Shown piece by piece: positions 13,017 through 13,770 of a stretch of DNA of 13,770 nucleotides. Every line of letters begins with the position of its first letter. Positions within the stretch are counted from its first letter, which is position 1. The DNA lies in NCBI GenBank assembly GCA_004525465.1, contig SPCN01000033.1:1-13770 (forward strand). The letters are read 5' to 3'. This DNA is from Chrysiogenales bacterium. GTDB lineage: Bacteria; Acidobacteriota; Aminicenantia; UBA2199. A program made the position numbers and the translations under genes. The notes beneath the pieces are model-generated. The model searched no databases. It saw only the letters and a list, made by a program, of their open reading frames with translations, and was not told the origin of the DNA.

Positions 13017-13199
13017 ATGCCCCAACCTAAAAGAAGACATTCCCATTCCAGAAAAAATAAAAGAAGGTCTCACGATGCCCTGAAAGTGGAAGGTTTGTCC
13101 ATTTGCCCCAAGTGCAATGAACCCAAGCTCCCCCACCGTCTGTGCGGCAACTGCGGCTATTACCAGGGCAAGCAGATAATCAAAGGCAGCGAAGCCTGA
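13017..13199 (+). CDS. rpmF: 50S ribosomal protein L32
   Basis: Small zinc-binding large-subunit ribosomal protein of 60 residues. It starts MPQPKRRHSHSRKNKRRSHDAL, the strongly basic L32 N-terminus that enters the rRNA, followed by LSICPKC and HRLCGNCGYYQGKQII with four zinc-ligand cysteines (30, 33, 43, 46), so this is the C+ (zinc-containing) form. The sequence matches the bacterial family along its length. It lies 3 bases after yceD, with AGAGGTG inside the yceD end as its ribosome site, and 5 bases before plsX: the standard yceD-rpmF-plsX order. Confidence 0.98.
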   Translation: MPQPKRRHSHSRKNKRRSHDALKVEGLSICPKCNEPKLPHRLCGNCGYYQGKQIIKGSEA

Positions 13200-13204
13200 T
13201 TGAA

Positions 13205-13770
13205 ATGGAACCTGTCAAGATTGCCGTTGACGCCATGGGCGGCGACCACGCCCCAGGCATCGTCATCGAGGGAGTGGTAGATTACATCCGCGAGAACAGC
13301 CATAATGACGATTTCCGGATCATCCTGGTCGGCAAGGAAAAAGAGATCCAGAAAGAATTGAAAAAATACAAGAATTTCCGCCAGGACCGCCTGGAGATCG
13401 TCGATGCCCTGGAAGAGATCTCCATGAAAGAACATTTCCTCTCCTACTGGCGGAAGCGCGAAGAGACATCGATCAAGAAGGCAATCGACCTGGTGAGAAA
13501 CAATAAAGCCAAAGCCATGGTTTCGGCCGGCAACACCGGAGCCGTCATGGCCATGGCCAAAACCATTCTTGGTGCAATGAAAAACATCGACCGCCCGGCT
13601 CTGGCCATCATGATCCCCACCCTGAAAGGTAATTCGCTCCTGGTCGACGTCGGCGCCAACAACGATTCCAAGCCCCACAACCTGGTACAGTTCGCCCTGA
13701 TGGGCAAGGTGTACCTGGAAAGCATTTACGGCATCGAGAATCCGCGCATCGCCCTGATGAACATCGGTGA
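13205..13770 (+). CDS. plsX: Phosphate acyltransferase PlsX, N-terminal 188 residues (cut by window edge)
   Basis: Converts acyl-ACP to acyl-phosphate, the donor for PlsY in phospholipid synthesis; a peripheral membrane enzyme. The frame runs open to the window end, where about 188 of roughly 330-340 residues are seen. Signatures: IAVDAMGGDHAPG (6-18), LVGKEKEI, the ISMKEH...WRKREETSIKKAIDLV block (72-97; other PlsX proteins have a comparable M.E.P...R.K..SS...A block), VSAGNTGAVMA (106-116) and LLVDVGANNDSKPHNLVQFALMG (145-167). The ATG at 13205 lies 5 bases after rpmF and has only a weak ribosome site, as expected if coupled to rpmF. FabD, which makes the malonyl-ACP that feeds the same pathway, is in a separate operon in this window. 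Confidence 0.97.
   Translation, partial: MEPVKIAVDAMGGDHAPGIVIEGVVDYIRENSHNDDFRIILVGKEKEIQKELKKYKNFRQDRLEIVDALEEISMKEHFLSYWRKREETSIKKAIDLVRNNKAKAMVSAGNTGAVMAMAKTILGAMKNIDRPALAIMIPTLKGNSLLVDVGANNDSKPHNLVQFALMGKVYLESIYGIENPRIALMNIG

Noticed and set aside
12630..13136. 168-codon minus-strand frame opposite yceD/rpmF
   Set aside because: Shadow of two clearly identified genes on the plus strand.

Overview
The window comes from a Gram-negative (diderm) bacterium of intermediate G+C content. It carries a type IV pilus assembly operon with an outer-membrane secretin, several exported proteins, and housekeeping lipid and ribosome genes. No single marker fixes the phylum. The mix (pilMNOPQ next to fabD, an exported CHAT protein beside a sigma/anti-sigma pair, yceD-rpmF-plsX behind an M16 peptidase) would suit an uncultured lineage of the Acidobacteriota/Aminicenantes kind, but that is a low-confidence inference.

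Layout. Positions 1-4244 (minus strand) hold pilM-pilN-pilO-pilP-pilQ, packed with 4-base ATGA overlaps or 0-1 base gaps; pilQ runs off the left edge. Positions 4506-7188 (minus) hold a second tight operon: a RhaD-like class II aldolase, an unrecognised exported protein and fabD. Positions about 7236-7400 (plus) hold the C-terminal remnant of an M18 aminopeptidase, wedged between minus-strand genes. Positions 7408-8997 (minus) encode an exported CHAT-domain protein. Divergent from it, at 9094-10779 (plus), are a small exported CARDB-like protein, an ECF-type sigma factor and a membrane-bound zinc-finger anti-sigma factor with a TPR-like extracytoplasmic part. Positions 10780-11072 are non-coding, with a heptamer tandem repeat and an inverted repeat. 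Positions 11133-13770 (plus) hold an M16 zinc peptidase, a 24-codon remnant of a HAD phosphatase, yceD, rpmF and plsX (cut by the right edge).

How the genes work together. PilM/N/O/P form the inner-membrane alignment platform that docks to the PilQ secretin. FabD, PlsX, L32 and YceD belong to fatty acid/phospholipid synthesis and the 50S-linked operon usually found with it. The most unusual part is 7408-10779: two good sigma70-type promoters stand back to back with their -35 boxes 4 bp apart, one driving a putatively exported caspase-like CHAT protein (apparently on a near-leaderless mRNA), the other a CARDB / ECF sigma / anti-sigma-TPR operon. This looks like a self-contained envelope-sensing module in which the exported protease may act on, or be commanded by, the sigma/anti-sigma pair. 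That coupling is inference from gene layout and domains only.

Two gene remnants, M18 (3' end) and HAD (5' end), each lie at or beside the candidate promoter of the neighbouring intact operon, which suggests that deletions have reshaped promoters here.
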